DNA of 64,000 bases, taken from Adiantum capillus-veneris. Its lineage: Eukaryota; Streptophyta; Polypodiopsida; Polypodiales; Pteridaceae. Within the stretch, counting starts at the first letter, position 1. Every line of letters begins with the position of its first letter. The stretch spans positions 17,352,978 through 17,416,977 of the forward strand of contig CM043961.1 of NCBI GenBank assembly GCA_014529385.2. The letters run 5' to 3'. The notes under the pieces were generated by a model. The model made no database searches. It had not been told where the DNA came from and saw nothing but the letters and a program-made list of their open reading frames with translations. Shown here one piece after another: positions 12,601-26,271 of this stretch. Position numbers and translations under genes: made by a program.

Positions 12601-13947
12601 GCATTTGGTATGCAAATTGAAACGTAGCTTGTATGGGTTGAAACAATCCCCTAGACAATGGTACAAGAAGTTTGATACTTCTATGCTCAACCATGGGTTC
12701 AAACGCAGTCATGCAGATCACTATCTTTACACTAAAAAGGCTGAGGATGGAAGCCTTATTGTGTTGGTCCTTTATGTGGATGATATGCTACTTGCAGGAA
12801 AGCATAGAGAGACATTAGATGCATTGAAGAAAGAGCTGAATTCAGCCTTTTCTATGAAGGATTTGGGTGCAGCTGAAAATATTTTGGGCATGCGCATTAA
12901 GCGAGATAGAAAGAAACGATTGTTGTTTCTCTCACAGGACAAGTACATCAAGAAGGTACTTGAACGTTTTCATATGGCTGATGCTAAGCCTCTTGGTGTG
13001 CCTTTACCGCCACACACAAAGCTTAGCAAGCTTGATTGCCCAAAAGATGATGCTGCCAAACAAGTCATGAAAGGGATTCCTTATGCATCCGCCTGTGGTT
13101 CTTTGATGTATGCCATGGTTGCTACACGTCCAGACATTGCTCATGCAGTGGGAGTTGTTAGCCGGTTTATGTCCAACCTTGGCAAACCACATTGGGAGGC
13201 AGTGAAATGCATCTTCAGATATTTGAAAGGTACACAGGATATATGTATATGCTATGGTGGGAGTACACTTGCGCTGCGGGGCTATTGTGATTCGGACATG
13301 GCAGGTGATCTTGACACTAGGAAATCTACTAGTGGGTATGTCTTCACACTTGCTGGAGGTGCTATTTCTTGGTGTTCAAGGTTGCAAAAGATTGTGGCAC
13401 TGAGCACTACAGAGGCTGAATATATTTCAGCCACAGAGGCTTCTAAGGAAGCCATATAGCTTGGCAGGTTGGTCAAGGATTTTGGTCTTCCTGCACATGC
13501 TCCAGTGCTTGGTTGTGATAGTCAGAGTGCTCTATGCCTGGCTAAGAATGCCATGTTTCATGCTCGTACCAAATACATAGATGTGCGGTACCACTTTATA
13601 CGACAAGTCTTGGATGATGGTCTTGTCTCACCGACGAAGATCAAAACACAAGACAACCCTGCAGATGTTCTCACTAAGAGTCTTGCAAAGTCTCAACATG
13701 AGCATTGCATACGCTTAGTGGGAGTTGCTTAAAGGTACCACATTGGGCCTTTAAGTGGGAGGTTGTTGGGGGTAAAGGCCCCTTGTGGCCCCCCTCTTGT
13801 ATAGTGTACACATACTTATACTTAAAACTCACTTATAAGTGAGTACACACATTTTTTATTAAGTGTCTTGGCCGGACAACTTATAAGTGTACTTAATAAA
13901 ACAAAGAACCCTCACAAATGATCTATCGTGGGTTTCTTACGCTGGAG

Positions 13948-13998
<51 letters not shown>

Positions 13999-16900
13999 GA
14001 TTTGCTGCGCATCCTTCTTCCTGCAGAGTGTGCTCATCTCCTCGTGCTCTCGCACACTCTCTATCCTCAACATGAGGCACTATTTTTGGGTTTGCCTTTA
14101 TGCACAACCATTATGGAGGGCAGTTTGTTCTTTGTTGATTAGAGTGGGCATCGATGATGGGTTTGACGTGGGGAGTAGTTGCATTTCTTTTGCAGTTTTC
14201 AGGGTCAAACACCTTACTTTAGGGCTTGTTGACATATTTGGTCTTCATTCTTACTCTCCTAGGATATAGAATGGTGACTCATAGATAATCTCAGATAGAT
14301 GTCACCATTTAGATTTCTACCAGCGGACATAATTTTCACCATGATATGCCTACATTCTGGGCTAATTGTCCTCCCCTACATCTGTTATAGGCTTTGACAC
14401 TCCAAGCGAGAAATCTATAGAGACACAACAAAATCACTGAACTTATATATATATAGATAGATAGATAGATGGATGGATGGATGGATGGATGGGAAATGAA
14501 ATGAAATGTTATATTAACGTCTTCAGGAGGCCAAAATGCCAAAATGATCTATGAGACCAATCTGATACAAAATAGTGAATTTGATACCATGTCTGGGAAC
14601 AAAAAGTCTAGAACAAAAATACTACTACTAGAATCCATCCTCATGTGCACTCTGGATGTCGAGAGAGTATGGCTTGAATCCTTTGCTGTAGTCTCCGTCG
14701 ATGCTATGTAGTCCCTCTCCTCAATCATGGCCGTCTGAATCTCTGTAGCTCCAGTGCTCGGTCCATGAGAGTGCCGGTAGGGGTCGAATGAGTAATGGCC
14801 GAGCTCCGCAATGATGGATGCTCCTCTGGCTGTCCCATATCTAGTGAAAAGAAATCTGTAATCTCTCTCTCGGACTGTCTCTTTCTAGCTCTCCCCAATA
14901 AAGTGTCTCTATATCTGTGTAACTCAAGTAGATATAGCCTAAGACATCTCTAATGCTCATAACTCATGACACTAGAGAAAGGACCGAAACCCTCTATGAA
15001 TAAGCAGTGGAAACGGCCCCGAAGATCATAGTATACTGTGAAATGACATATGTAATGTAGCTCTGTCTCTAACTCTAGCTGGATAAGCGGCATATCCTGT
15101 TGTTGCTGGTATCCCTATGAATCTACCAGTCTCAATCTCCAGCTGACGTGAAGATGTGCGTATCTGACCAATGGCACACCGCAAACCATGAGACATATGT
15201 GTATCCATGTAGCTAGGTCGAATCACAAACCCATCTCTCGTGAGGTGGTGAAGATGCTCTCTATAGAAAGCCATCTTCGTGCCCAACTCCTATGGCGGCT
15301 CTATCCATGTCCTCTTGGTTTCCAGTTGGATTAGGTCTTGACAAAACGAGTCTAGTAATCTCCACCCGTGTAAGAGATATCGAGGGTCTCTGAAGAGAGT
15401 ACTGGAAAGGGGGCAACCTGTTCATGGTGAAGCCATGCATTTGAAACCATGATGTCATCTGTGCATACCAGCATGAAGTGCCCCCTTGAAGAGCGTACTG
15501 TCTGGAAGACTCAAGGGCAAGCCTAGCATATCTGTCTCTAGTAGTATCCCCACAAGCTGTGCACAAAGGAGACTGATCTGGTAAGCGCCTCAACTCCAAA
15601 GGAGGGGCAGCTAGCTGTGCTCGAATGATAGTGTGGGGTACGGAGGCCTTGGCTCTGATCAGTCGAGAGATCATAGATACCAAGGGCCTCTCCATACGTT
15701 TCGAACCATCCCGGCCTACAGAAGGTCCCCATATCTGCACCCCATACAACATAGCCGAGGCTACTAAAGTATCAAAGAGCCATAACTTTGTCCGAGGTTC
15801 TTGGAACTGAACCTGCGAACACATGCTCTCCAAGCCTCCCAAGGCCGCATAAGCTCTAGTCTGTCTAGTCTCTGCTACTCTCCCCAAAGAAAACCTCGGC
15901 CCGATGAAGACAACCCCAAGGTGAGTGTATGCATCTGTATACTCTACAATCTCTTGACCATATGTGAAAGTCGGTGCTGATCTCCTTATCGACTATGGTG
16001 TGGTGTTAAACACCATAACCTTGGTTTTACTAAGGTTTATAGATAATCCACTATCCTCTGCAAAACTGTGTAATGCATCCAACTGTAGTTGCATACCCTC
16101 TGGTGAATCAGAGATCAACACAATATCATCAGCATATAACAACAATGAGATCCATGTCTCTGCCAGCTGGGCACCCGTCTCATCCTCTCTGTCAATGTAA
16201 TCAGACACCTCATCAACATACATACCAAATAGAGTAGGAGACAATGGGCAACCCTGTTTTACCCCAATGATGGAATGAACTAAATCAGATATCCCCTTCG
16301 GGTTGTGTACATGTCCCATCACTCATCTGTATAGAGCCATAATCCCCCAAATCAACACTATTGGCACCCCCATCTCCTGAAGTCGGCGCATCAATCGAGC
16401 TCTCCGTACCATGTCAAATGCTTTGCGGAAATCCACAAAGCTACAATAAATTCGTCTCCCATGTGACTTGCCCTCTGTAACAAAGTGCCGACGTGTCAAA
16501 GCCTAAAGAATGGAGCCAACTTACAGATGTGGCCGAGAGGCCTAAACCCTAAGAAGAACAAGTAACAGAAGAAGTCCTACCAACTTATGGGGACCCCGTT
16601 CGATGGGGCCCCAAGTGACATAAAAGAAGAAAATAAAGCAGGATCCGGACACACGCAAAAACTGATGACGTGGCAGATTTTAAAAAATTGCACTGGCATG
16701 ATGACGTGGTAGGTTGTACGGATTTCCTCGTTTTGCGCTGGCTAATGACGTGGCATGCTGTACGGATTTCCGTAAATTGCGTTGGCAGCTTTTGGCATTG
16801 CTTTTTGGACCAGAAGCTTTTGAGTTTTAAAGGCTTTTTACTGTAACTGCTTTTCAGGCCAAGGGTCTTTAAATATGAGGCTAGGGCTCATTCTCTGGCA

Positions 16901-19357
16901 TGCTTCCTGGCGAAGGTGCAGAGTCTGGAGTATCGTCTTGTACTATGTTGATGCAATATAAAGAAATACCGAAAGGGGTGCCAAGGTTTGGGGCCAATAC
17001 TCTCTGGGGTGGAATTTCGCCACTCCATGTCGGGTGTCGTCTCTCTCTCTCTCTCTCTCTCTTTCAGTTCAGTTGTTATTGAAGTGCTAAAAGTTCGTTC
17101 TTTTCTATTGGCACGTGGTGCCCGCCTTGTGACAGTGGTATGCGAGCATCAGGCGTGTGCTTTTGTGAAAGCATACCAGTCCTACAAAAGAGCAGACAAA
17201 GCTATTGGAATTTTATTTGAGGTATCTTCACCCCCCAACCCGGTCTATTAGCCACTCCCACCCTTACTTCATCGCGCATCGGGCACGCTCCCGTCTTCAC
17301 CGCTCATGTCTTACAGGGCATAAGCCATTAAGATCACTTGCAAAAGAAGGATCTTCGAGTCACTGTTTTTCTCAGAGGCAGTGTCATGCAGATGTTGATA
17401 GCTACCAAGCAGCATACTCCAAGTACTTGGCAAGCTTTCAAGAAAAATTTTGCCCGAAGTTATATGGTTTCCGACATCTTCCTTCGGAGTGCAACTTCTG
17501 GCAGAGTGGGGTATCCTGAAATGCTTTCCATGGAAACCCTAGCAGATTATATCTTGAAATTTTTCGACGTCTCTCAGTAGATGTCTCTTCTCGAGTTGAT
17601 AACCTTGGAGGTTCGGTGTGATTGCTATCTCTTGGGACTACCATCGCCGCCAAAGAAACACTGTCTGTCCAAGAGCTGATGGACCATGCTGTGCTCAGCT
17701 ACGACCTTATGGAATGAACCTCACCCTAATTTTGGTGCAGGTTTAAGGATGGAAAGTCAGTCGACTTTTCGAGCTCTATTGGTGTCGAGATTGCTTTATA
17801 AGTTTGAAATCTGTTTGAGAACTTGTTTGGTGATCCTGTTTGGAATTTGTTTGAAATGGATGCTATCTGTTTTGAACCTGTTTTGGTACCGTTTTGAATT
17901 GCTTGACTTTGTTTTGATACTCGTTTGAATGATTGGTGATTTTACTCCCGGGTTGAGAAGTGAGAAATACTGTTTTGGTATTGTTTGAATCTCGGAACGA
18001 CGCAGGCCGATGTCTGGGGGGCGTTTCATTGTATGTTTGAAAACCTCCGAAGGACGCAGGCCGATGCCTGGGGAGCGTTTGATTGTATGCTTGTAAAATA
18101 ATTGTTGTTGTGAATCTCGGCCCAGACCGGGATGGTTATGCGGGAGGAGTATTAAGAAGTCTGAGCAGTGGTTACTCTCAGCACCTCCAAACGACGCAGG
18201 CTACGGTCTAGGGGGCGTTTGGTTGTAAAAGGCCTCTATATCTCTCGGCCCGGACCTTTTTAGGTTATGTTGGAGGAGTGATGAGGGAGTCGTTGAACAG
18301 CTCATGGCCCGGACTTGGATGGTTATTTGCGGGGGGGATGTTCATCGGCGGCTTTATGTTTCTATGTCTTGTAACATGCATATGTAAGCATTTGTGTTGC
18401 ATTGTGATGTGCCAACTACTGAAAATTCCTAATTGGATGAGACTGCCTGGGTATGTAATTTTAGTGCATCAAGACACCCTGTGGAAGATCAGTACGGTCT
18501 TGGTGTGATGGCTAATTTTACTACGTAGAGTTCCGATTTGGAGAAAGGAGAAGCTAACTCCTTGATCAAAAGAGCCGAAAGGAGAAGCTAACTCCTTGAT
18601 TAAAACAGCCGAAAGGAGAAGCTAACTCCTTGATCAAAAGAGCAGAAAGGAGAAGCTAACTCCTTAATAAAAAGAGCAAATTGATTGTCCCTCGGAATGT
18701 CCCTCGAAATGACCCTCCGAAATTTTTGAGCTAACTTGAGTTGTTTTGCAGATATGCTGTAATCACAGATGATTACTCTCTTTCAAGAAGGGGAGATGTA
18801 ACAAACTGCTGACGTGTCAAAGCCTAAAGAATGGAGCCAACTTACAGATGTGGACGAGAGTCCTAAACCCTAAGAAGAACAAGTAACAGAAGAAGTCCTA
18901 CCAACTTATGGGGACCCCGTTCGATGGGGCCCCAAGTGACATAAAGGAAGAAAATAAAGCAGGATCCGGACACGCAAAAACTGATGACGTGGCAGATTTT
19001 CGAAAATGCGTTGGCATGCTGACGTGGCAGGCTGCACTGATTTCTGCGTTTTGCGTTGGCTGATGACGTGGCAGGCTGTACGGATTTCCATAAATTATGC
19101 TGGCAGCTTTTGGCATTGCTTTTTGGACCATAAGCTTTTGAGTTTTAAAGGCTTTTTACTGTAACTGCTTTTTAGGCCAAGGGCCTTTAAATATGAGGCT
19201 AGGGCTCATTCTCTGGCATGCTTCTTGGCGAAGGTGCAGAGTCTGGAGTACCGGCTTGTACTATGTTGATGCAATATAAAGAAATATCGAAAGGTGCGCC
19301 AAGGTTTGGGGCCAATACTCTCTGGGGTGGAATTCCGCCACTCCATGTCGCTTGTCG

Positions 19358-19389
<32 letters not shown>

Positions 19390-21905
19390 AGTTCAGTTGT
19401 TATTGAAGTGCTAAAAGTCTATTCTTTTCTATTGGCACGTGGTGCTCGCCTTGTGACACCCTCCTTAATGATGGCTCTGAGTGTTAGAATATAATCAAGA
19501 GTGGATAAACCCCTCATAAAACTGGCCTGGCCCTTTGCCTGTACACCCTCACCCTCTGCCCAATTACTCAAGTGCTGCTCAAGAATGGATGCATACAACC
19601 TTGCCAATGTGTGCCCAACCATAATAGTGCGGTAATTTCCAGGCTCTGAGGATCACCTGCCTGGAAGATGGGCACAATAGTACACAACCTCCAAGTCTCA
19701 GGTAATCCCTCACACATGGCACGATTGAACAACACTGCAAGAACCTCTACCAGCATATCTCTAGCATGTATAAAGTGCTCTGCTACTAGACCATCATGAT
19801 CATATGCCTTGTTGGTTCTCATCCTGTCAATGGCTCTCTTTAGCATCTCAGTGGTAAAGAATGTGCTGGTAGGTGGGCATGGCTCTGTAGGATCTGGAAG
19901 GGGGTCGTGTCCAAGAACTGTATATAACGATGTTGCATACTAGCCCCACACATAAGGAGAAGTAATCACTAGTAATCATTGGGCGAGGGGAATGCTCAGG
20001 AAAGAATTGCCATGCCTCTCCTGAGTCTCTACTCAAGAACAACTGATACAAGTCTTGCTGCATGTGGGCCAAGTAAGCTCGTTTGTTCTGTCGCACAAGG
20101 TGTCGGGAAGCAATCCCAGACTGTTTGTAAGTGATGACTCCTAAAAGAAGATCTCTCTGGAGTTGGGCTCTCATCTCTGTGCACTCCTCATCATACCAAC
20201 TATTCTGGGGCATGCTCCCAGAATGTCGCCTTCGACCCGGCTGAGTGTGTGTGTATGCCTCTGATGCTACACCTTGAAGTGTCTCAGTCAGTAAAGTGGC
20301 GCACTCCTCCACTGAGAGGCCAGGACTAGCTGTGCATAGACAGCTATAGATCTCCGTTGTATAAACTGAGTCAGTCTCTGGTGTAAATGTATAACGTGTA
20401 TGTGACCTGCCTCCTGATGTCTGGGCTATACTGAAATGAAATGGACAATGTCAAAAGAGCATGATCCACTGGTACGCCCACGGGTCTGGCTCCCACTATG
20501 AAATCCTGAATACAAGGAATGAAGCTCGGCTGTGACATAACATAGTCCACTCTACCAGCCCGGTGTCTGTGTGGAAAGCATGTGAAACCGGCTGCTCCAA
20601 GAAATCGCTGTAAGCCATTAAGTATGGCCTACCTATGTGTGGTCGTCATCTCTGTGGGAGAAGTAACATATGGCAATGTATAGAAATCGGCCTGTGTCAG
20701 CTCTTAGCCTCACCCACATGTATCTAGCATGATCATCTCTCCGTACAATTAGTAGTGGTTGTAGCTCCTCCCTAAATAGCACTGCTACTCCTCCTGAACC
20801 TCTACTCCCATGCTCAAATCTCGCGACCGTCCTGTGGGCTGTCTCCCATCTGTATCCCACTACATGTGGCATAAACTATCCAAGGGCAATGTCCCTGTCT
20901 CTTAAACTGTCCTCAAAGGCACCAATGTCCAACCTCATAGATCCATTACAATTCCAAGTAGCCATCTTCAGTGTGGTCCCATAGGTCTCACCGCGTCATG
21001 TAGAGTGCTGCTCTACAATCACTACCTGACCATCTCTGTAAAAGGCCGGTTGTCCCTTCTCCCTTACTGCCGTAATCTCTGGCATTACCTCTCTCATATG
21101 CGCAAGCTGTGAGAGAGTGAGATCATCACCGAGGAAAATACCTGTCTTCTTGAGAGTAGGCCTGTTTTTTAGGAATTTCTTCTCCTCTTCCTAGGAGGGA
21201 AGCGTAGTATGAGAGCTCTCTCTTTTGAAGATTCTCCCGTGCCGTAACTCTTCTTGCCCACTCTCCATGTCTTTGTGTGTAAAGGCTTGTCTAACCCCGT
21301 CATTGATGTGAGGATTGTGACCTCTTTTTCCACATTGTTTACCCTCACATGTAGAGCCCGCATCCTCCTCCTTTGTTCCTTTTCGAGGGTCATGTTAATA
21401 AGAGTGGGTGTACAAGGAGCTTCCTTACCTTTCCCTTTCTTGGTGACCTCAATCCATTTTTCGGCCTCCTCTACTTTCTTTTGTGTTGCGGAGATGACCG
21501 CGGCCCATGACTTCTTCTTCTCCTCATCTTCTTTGATAACCCATATTTCTTCTCTCATGGCTTTCGATTCTTCCATCATGGATGACTGAATTTCGCCTTC
21601 TCCGAGCCGCCCATTTTTGATGCAAGAAGTGCACCTTGGAGAGTTCGGATTGTGGTTTCTTTTGAAGCCCCTTGCTCTTCGACGCGAGAAATCCTTTCGC
21701 ATAGGTTCTTCTTCTCCTCTTTCCATTCCTCCATCTTTTGAAGAAAGGTTGCCTCCATCTTTTCTTTCCACTCCTTCACTTCAACTTCAAGTGTTGATAT
21801 TCGCTTGTTGGTGATTGAGAACTTCATGTTGAGAGGGAGGCGGGCTATAGCCACTGGGGAGGCCATGTGAAAGGGGGTCAATGGGCAGCCCAATGGAGGG
21901 AAACC

Positions 21906-21985
<80 letters not shown>

Positions 21986-24645
21986 ATATGATCGTGTTGA
22001 GTGGGAGTTTCTCGAAGGATCATTAGCCAGGATGGGTTTTCCTTCGAGATGGATCTCAGGCATTTCTGCTCTCTTCAGGACTGCCAACAGTGCTATTACT
22101 ATTGGTGGTCGTGTCAGTCCCAGTTTTGAGCTCTCTCGATCTGTCCGTCAGGGATGTCCTTTAGCAGCATATCTGTATCTGTTTGTAGGAGAGACTATGT
22201 CCGACTTTCTTCGTGCTCAGAGTCATGCATTTCGTGGCTTGACCATGCCAGTACCTTCAGCTCCGGACCTTATCGATCAGGAGTTTGCTGATGACACTAT
22301 GCTGATGTTGCGCTATTTGCTAGCAGCTGTTGATGCCATGCGGGGAGCTCTGGAGGTTTTTTGCATTGCCAGTGGTGCACGCATTAACTGGCATCAATCC
22401 TACGGGTTACTGGTTGGCAATGATGACATACCTACTTGGGGGGTAACTGATGGTTTCACATGGCTACAGCCAGGTCAGACATGCAGATATCTGGGCTTTC
22501 AGGTTGGATTTGACGTTTCCTCACAGCAGCAGTTTGCACCCATACTACAGTCTATTCGCAGGAAGCTATGTCATTGGTCTTCACGTCATCTGTCGTTGGC
22601 TGGCCGTGCATTGGTCGCCAACCAGGTCATTCTCGCTACAATATGGTATACGGCCTCCTGTTGGATGCTACATTCTGGTGTGATAGCTCAGCTCCGCAGA
22701 CTCGTGTGAAACTTTTTATGGAGTGGCAGAGATGGGACTACTGATACTCGTGCTCGAGTTCGCTGGTCCACGATTATTCGTCCTAGGTCAACGGGTGGCC
22801 TTGGCATTATTGATCCAGAATTACAGAGCCGCGCCCTTCTAAGTTCTTACCAAGCTTATTGTTCGGGGTCTTTTTCCCGGCCAAGAACCTTGGAAGATGC
22901 TTCTTCAGGCCGCTCTTTCCACAACGACTCCACGCCTCGGCACTAGAGATGGCCATACTTGGCAAATAGGGTATCGTTTTCTCTTTACGGATGCCCCCTT
23001 GTACACCAGCACTCTCTCACTCTTCATCCGATCACTCCTTCAGATTTGGGTATCCATGCGACGAGCTATCATACGCTCACCGCCCTCATGCCGTGAGGAG
23101 ATTGAGCGCCAGCCTCTCATTTGGAATGATGCAGTTCTTGATTCTTTGGTTAATCCACCCCGTCAGCTTGGAGAGAGGACTCACATTGATTGGGCTGCTT
23201 GGGACATTGGCCCTGCTGCCTCTATGTGGTTGTTTCATGAGACATGTATGCTGGATGCAGATTTTGTGGCAAAACATTATGACATTGGTCGCGGGGTAAC
23301 AGACAGACTGCTTGAGATTGACTCTGCCATTCCTTCACACTGGGACGCAGTCATGCGAGGCACGGTTCAGATGCCTCCACATTGTGGCTGGGAAGGCCTC
23401 TTTGCTCAGAGCACTCTCTTATTAGTTCGTTTAGACACCATGCTGTTCACAGTTGATACTGACCACTCTCCGGGGATGCATGTTAGATTGACATATGCTA
23501 CTACCTCTCCGCACCTTGTCTACCCCGGCGCTCGATGGGAGGCCATACGAGTAGTTGGCTCCCGCGGGAAGCGTCGTTGTGTTGACCCCCGTTTCGCTTC
23601 CGCTGATGCTGCACTTTGGAGGCTTTGGGTGTGGGAGGGTCGTGCCCTATCTCAGCTTTATTGGGACCCAGGTGAGTGGCATTGGCCTCACTCTAACCCC
23701 ACCGGTGCACATGTATCATTCTTTGAGTACACGGTCAGAATTGGAAGATTCGCATTGATGAGACAGCACCTAGAGCAGCCCACTCGTATGCGTTTCTGGT
23801 TACATTCAGGTCTCTCCCATGCCTATCTACAGCAGTTTTGGTCAGCCATCTGGGATTTACGTGTGGCTCGTCGTATTTCCTTTTTCCTGTGGATGATTGC
23901 ACATGCAGGACTTCCGTTATGTACTCGCTGTACACTGTCACCTGCACACTGTCTTTGGTCATGCTCGTCTTCTCATATAGTGTGGCTAGCAGTTTGCTTT
24001 TTACTTAGCAGAGCTGGTGTTTAGCATGGATTTCTCACTTGGGGATCTGTTTCTTGGTTGATGCCGATGCCCGGACCGCATCTTTTCTATGAGGGCTCAG
24101 ACACAGATCCAGCTCTTATGCTTACCTCGATTGGTTACCGGCGAGGGACTTTGGCTATGTTACCACAGATTGCTTGGCAGGGGGATCCTCAGACACGTGA
24201 TGAAATCTTCTCAGTCATCACTAGCATTGCACTCTGGAATGTTTGGAGAGCTCGTGGTCTTCACATTCTCAGTGCGGCTCCACAGCTCCTTCCGGATACC
24301 CTCACTGCCATTTGGCTGGACATCATTCACACCCTCATTTGGCAGTGGGATTCTTCCTCAGGTACATCTAGAGCAGCCGAGGCTCGTCGATTTGACTTCC
24401 TTTGGCGTTGGGCCCGTTCTCCACTCTTCTTTACACTTACCGGTGGACAGATTACATGGCATTATGCACCTCCTCAGTGGTTTCTCCTCCACTCATCATA
24501 CAGACCACCATGAGATTGTTCTAGTCGAGTTGTCACTATAGTGGCTCTCAACCTTACATTCCGCTTGTACACCCCACGTGATAGGCTATTTTGGCATCCG
24601 CTGGGGATTATATTGTACTCAGTAATATACAGCCCTGATTTTTCC

Positions 24646-24687
<42 letters not shown>

Positions 24688-25019
24688 AAACAACTAAAAA
24701 AGAAAATACAAGAAACTCAAAAAAACAGCATGAAACGCTTGTGAAACCCTAAAAAACAGAGAAAATCAGCTTCGGAACTTTAAAAAACAACAAAATATAT
24801 ATTTAAAACCCTAAAAAACAGCAAAAACAGTTTTAAAACCCTAAAAAACAGTAACAAACAGTGACGAAACCTTAATAAACAATTAAAAACAGTGGCGAAA
24901 CCCAAAAAATAGAAAAAAAAAGTTTCAAAACCCTAAAAACAGCAAAAAAACAATGACGAAACCTAAAAATAGCAAGAAAGAGGTGACGAAACTCTAAAAA
25001 CTGTGAGAGAGATCCAAAC

Positions 25020-25087
<68 letters not shown>

Positions 25088-26226
25088 CTGACGTGTCAAG
25101 CCACCTAAGAACGAAACCAACCTGTAGATCCCGGCTGAGGGGCCTAAACCCTACGAGAAGCAGCAACAATAGAAGTTTCGACCAACTTATGGTCCCCGTC
25201 CGATGGGGCCTAAAGTAAAGTAGACCAACACACACACACACACAAAGCGTAGAAGTTGATGACATGGCAACGTGTAGGGAATTTTCGAATTTTGTGATAA
25301 CCATGCTGCCGCAGCAGCAGTACAAATTTTCGCGTTTTGTGTGGACAAGTGCTGATGTGGTACTATACATAATTCCCTGTTGCGCTAGCAACTTTTGGGC
25401 AAGATGCTTTTGGACGAGATGCTTTTGAGCTTGAAGCTTTTCATGTAAATGCTTTTCATAGGCTAAGGGCCTTCATATAGGTGCAGAGGGCTCAGTCTTT
25501 GACACTCTTCCGGGTGAATTTGTAGAGCGCGAGTACCGACACTGTCCTGAGTTCAAACAATATAAAGAAATATCGAAAGGGGCGCCAAGGTTTGGGGCTA
25601 GTGCTCTCCTGGGGTGGAACACCGGCACTCCCTGTCTCATGTGTTGTGCATCTCTTTCTGGTCAGTTGTTATTTGAAGTGCTTAAAGTTGTTCATTCTGT
25701 TCATTTCCGTTGGCACGTGGTGGCCGTCTGGTGACCGTGGTATTTTAGCTTCATGTGTGTGCTTTTCTGAAAGCATACTGGTCCCACCAAAGAGCAAACA
25801 AAGCAAGTTGGTGCTGCTAAAGTTTACACGAGAATTTCAGGCTCACCTCCCAGCCATAGAGCCAATACGGGCTCACCCCCGCGCCTGGGAGCCTCCAATC
25901 AAGCGAGCTAGCCTATGCACAAGGGCCGGTGTCCCATATCATTGAACCCACACCAATACGGGTGTGCGGGCAGAGCTGCCAAGGGCGTAGAGTTCAAGTA
26001 TGGTGATCACACAAGATGTCTGACAAATGAGACTCAAGTCCTATTTACAAGACTTTGTAATCAAAGGGCCATGTTCACACTGGTCGGACACAATTGCAGG
26101 CGCCCATCTTGATGTTTGGGGACGGAACAAGAGGGTTGGACCCTCGGGAGTTGTACTTTTGCGAAGCAATAATAAAGAAATGATGAAAGGGGTGCGAGCC
26201 TTTGGGGCCAATGCATCTTAGCCGTG

Positions 26227-26271
<45 letters not shown>

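Larger units (their letters stand above)
8314..14072 (+). mobile_element. Complete Ty1/copia element (copia 1) with TSD TGAGG
   Basis: LTRs TGTTGGGGG...AACA at 8314-8611 and 13764-14072. The 5-bp duplication TGAGG is at 8309-8313 and 14073-14077. The primer site TGGTATCAGAGC is at 8614-8625, and a purine tract TAAGTGGGAGGT precedes the 3' LTR. The internal gag-pol has copia order (protease, integrase, RT, RNase H) but is broken. It is inserted into a LINE fragment whose sequence continues on the right side. Confidence 0.95.
16476..19458 (+). mobile_element. Complete non-autonomous gypsy-like element (family E) with TSD CCCTC
   Basis: LTRs 16476-17134 and 18797-19458; CCCTC at 16471-16475 and 19459-19463; purine tract AAGAAGGGGAGA just before the 3' LTR. 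The 1662-bp interior has a primer site related to TGGTATCAGAGC but altered (TGGTATGCGAGC), a gag N-terminal fragment, tandem modules and no pol. It therefore needs proteins from another element. Similar copies or parts occur at 3950-7743, 25084-26347, 26349-32440 and 55507-56200. It is inserted in the RT of LINE 1. Confidence 0.93.
14453..21906 (-). mobile_element. LINE 1 (minus strand), interrupted by a family E element
   Basis: ORF1-like coding starts at 21893, ORF2 endonuclease-like sequence at about 20965, RT with YADD at about 16110, and the 3' UTR ends in a microsatellite at 14453-14491. The element at 16476-19458 interrupts the RT; CCCTC flanks that insertion. Length without the insertion is about 4.5 kb. 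Stops and frameshifts make both ORFs nonfunctional. Confidence 0.85.

Noticed and set aside
18541-18676. CRISPR-like array
   Set aside because: Contiguous 34-bp repeats without unique spacers, inside a plant retroelement; no cas genes.
22897-24024. Long 375-codon frame as a host gene
   Set aside because: It aligns as the C-terminal LINE ORF2 region in register with the upstream RT frame.
24740-25010. True interstitial telomere
   Set aside because: AAACCCT is not in head-to-tail heptamer tandem; it appears once per longer unit.
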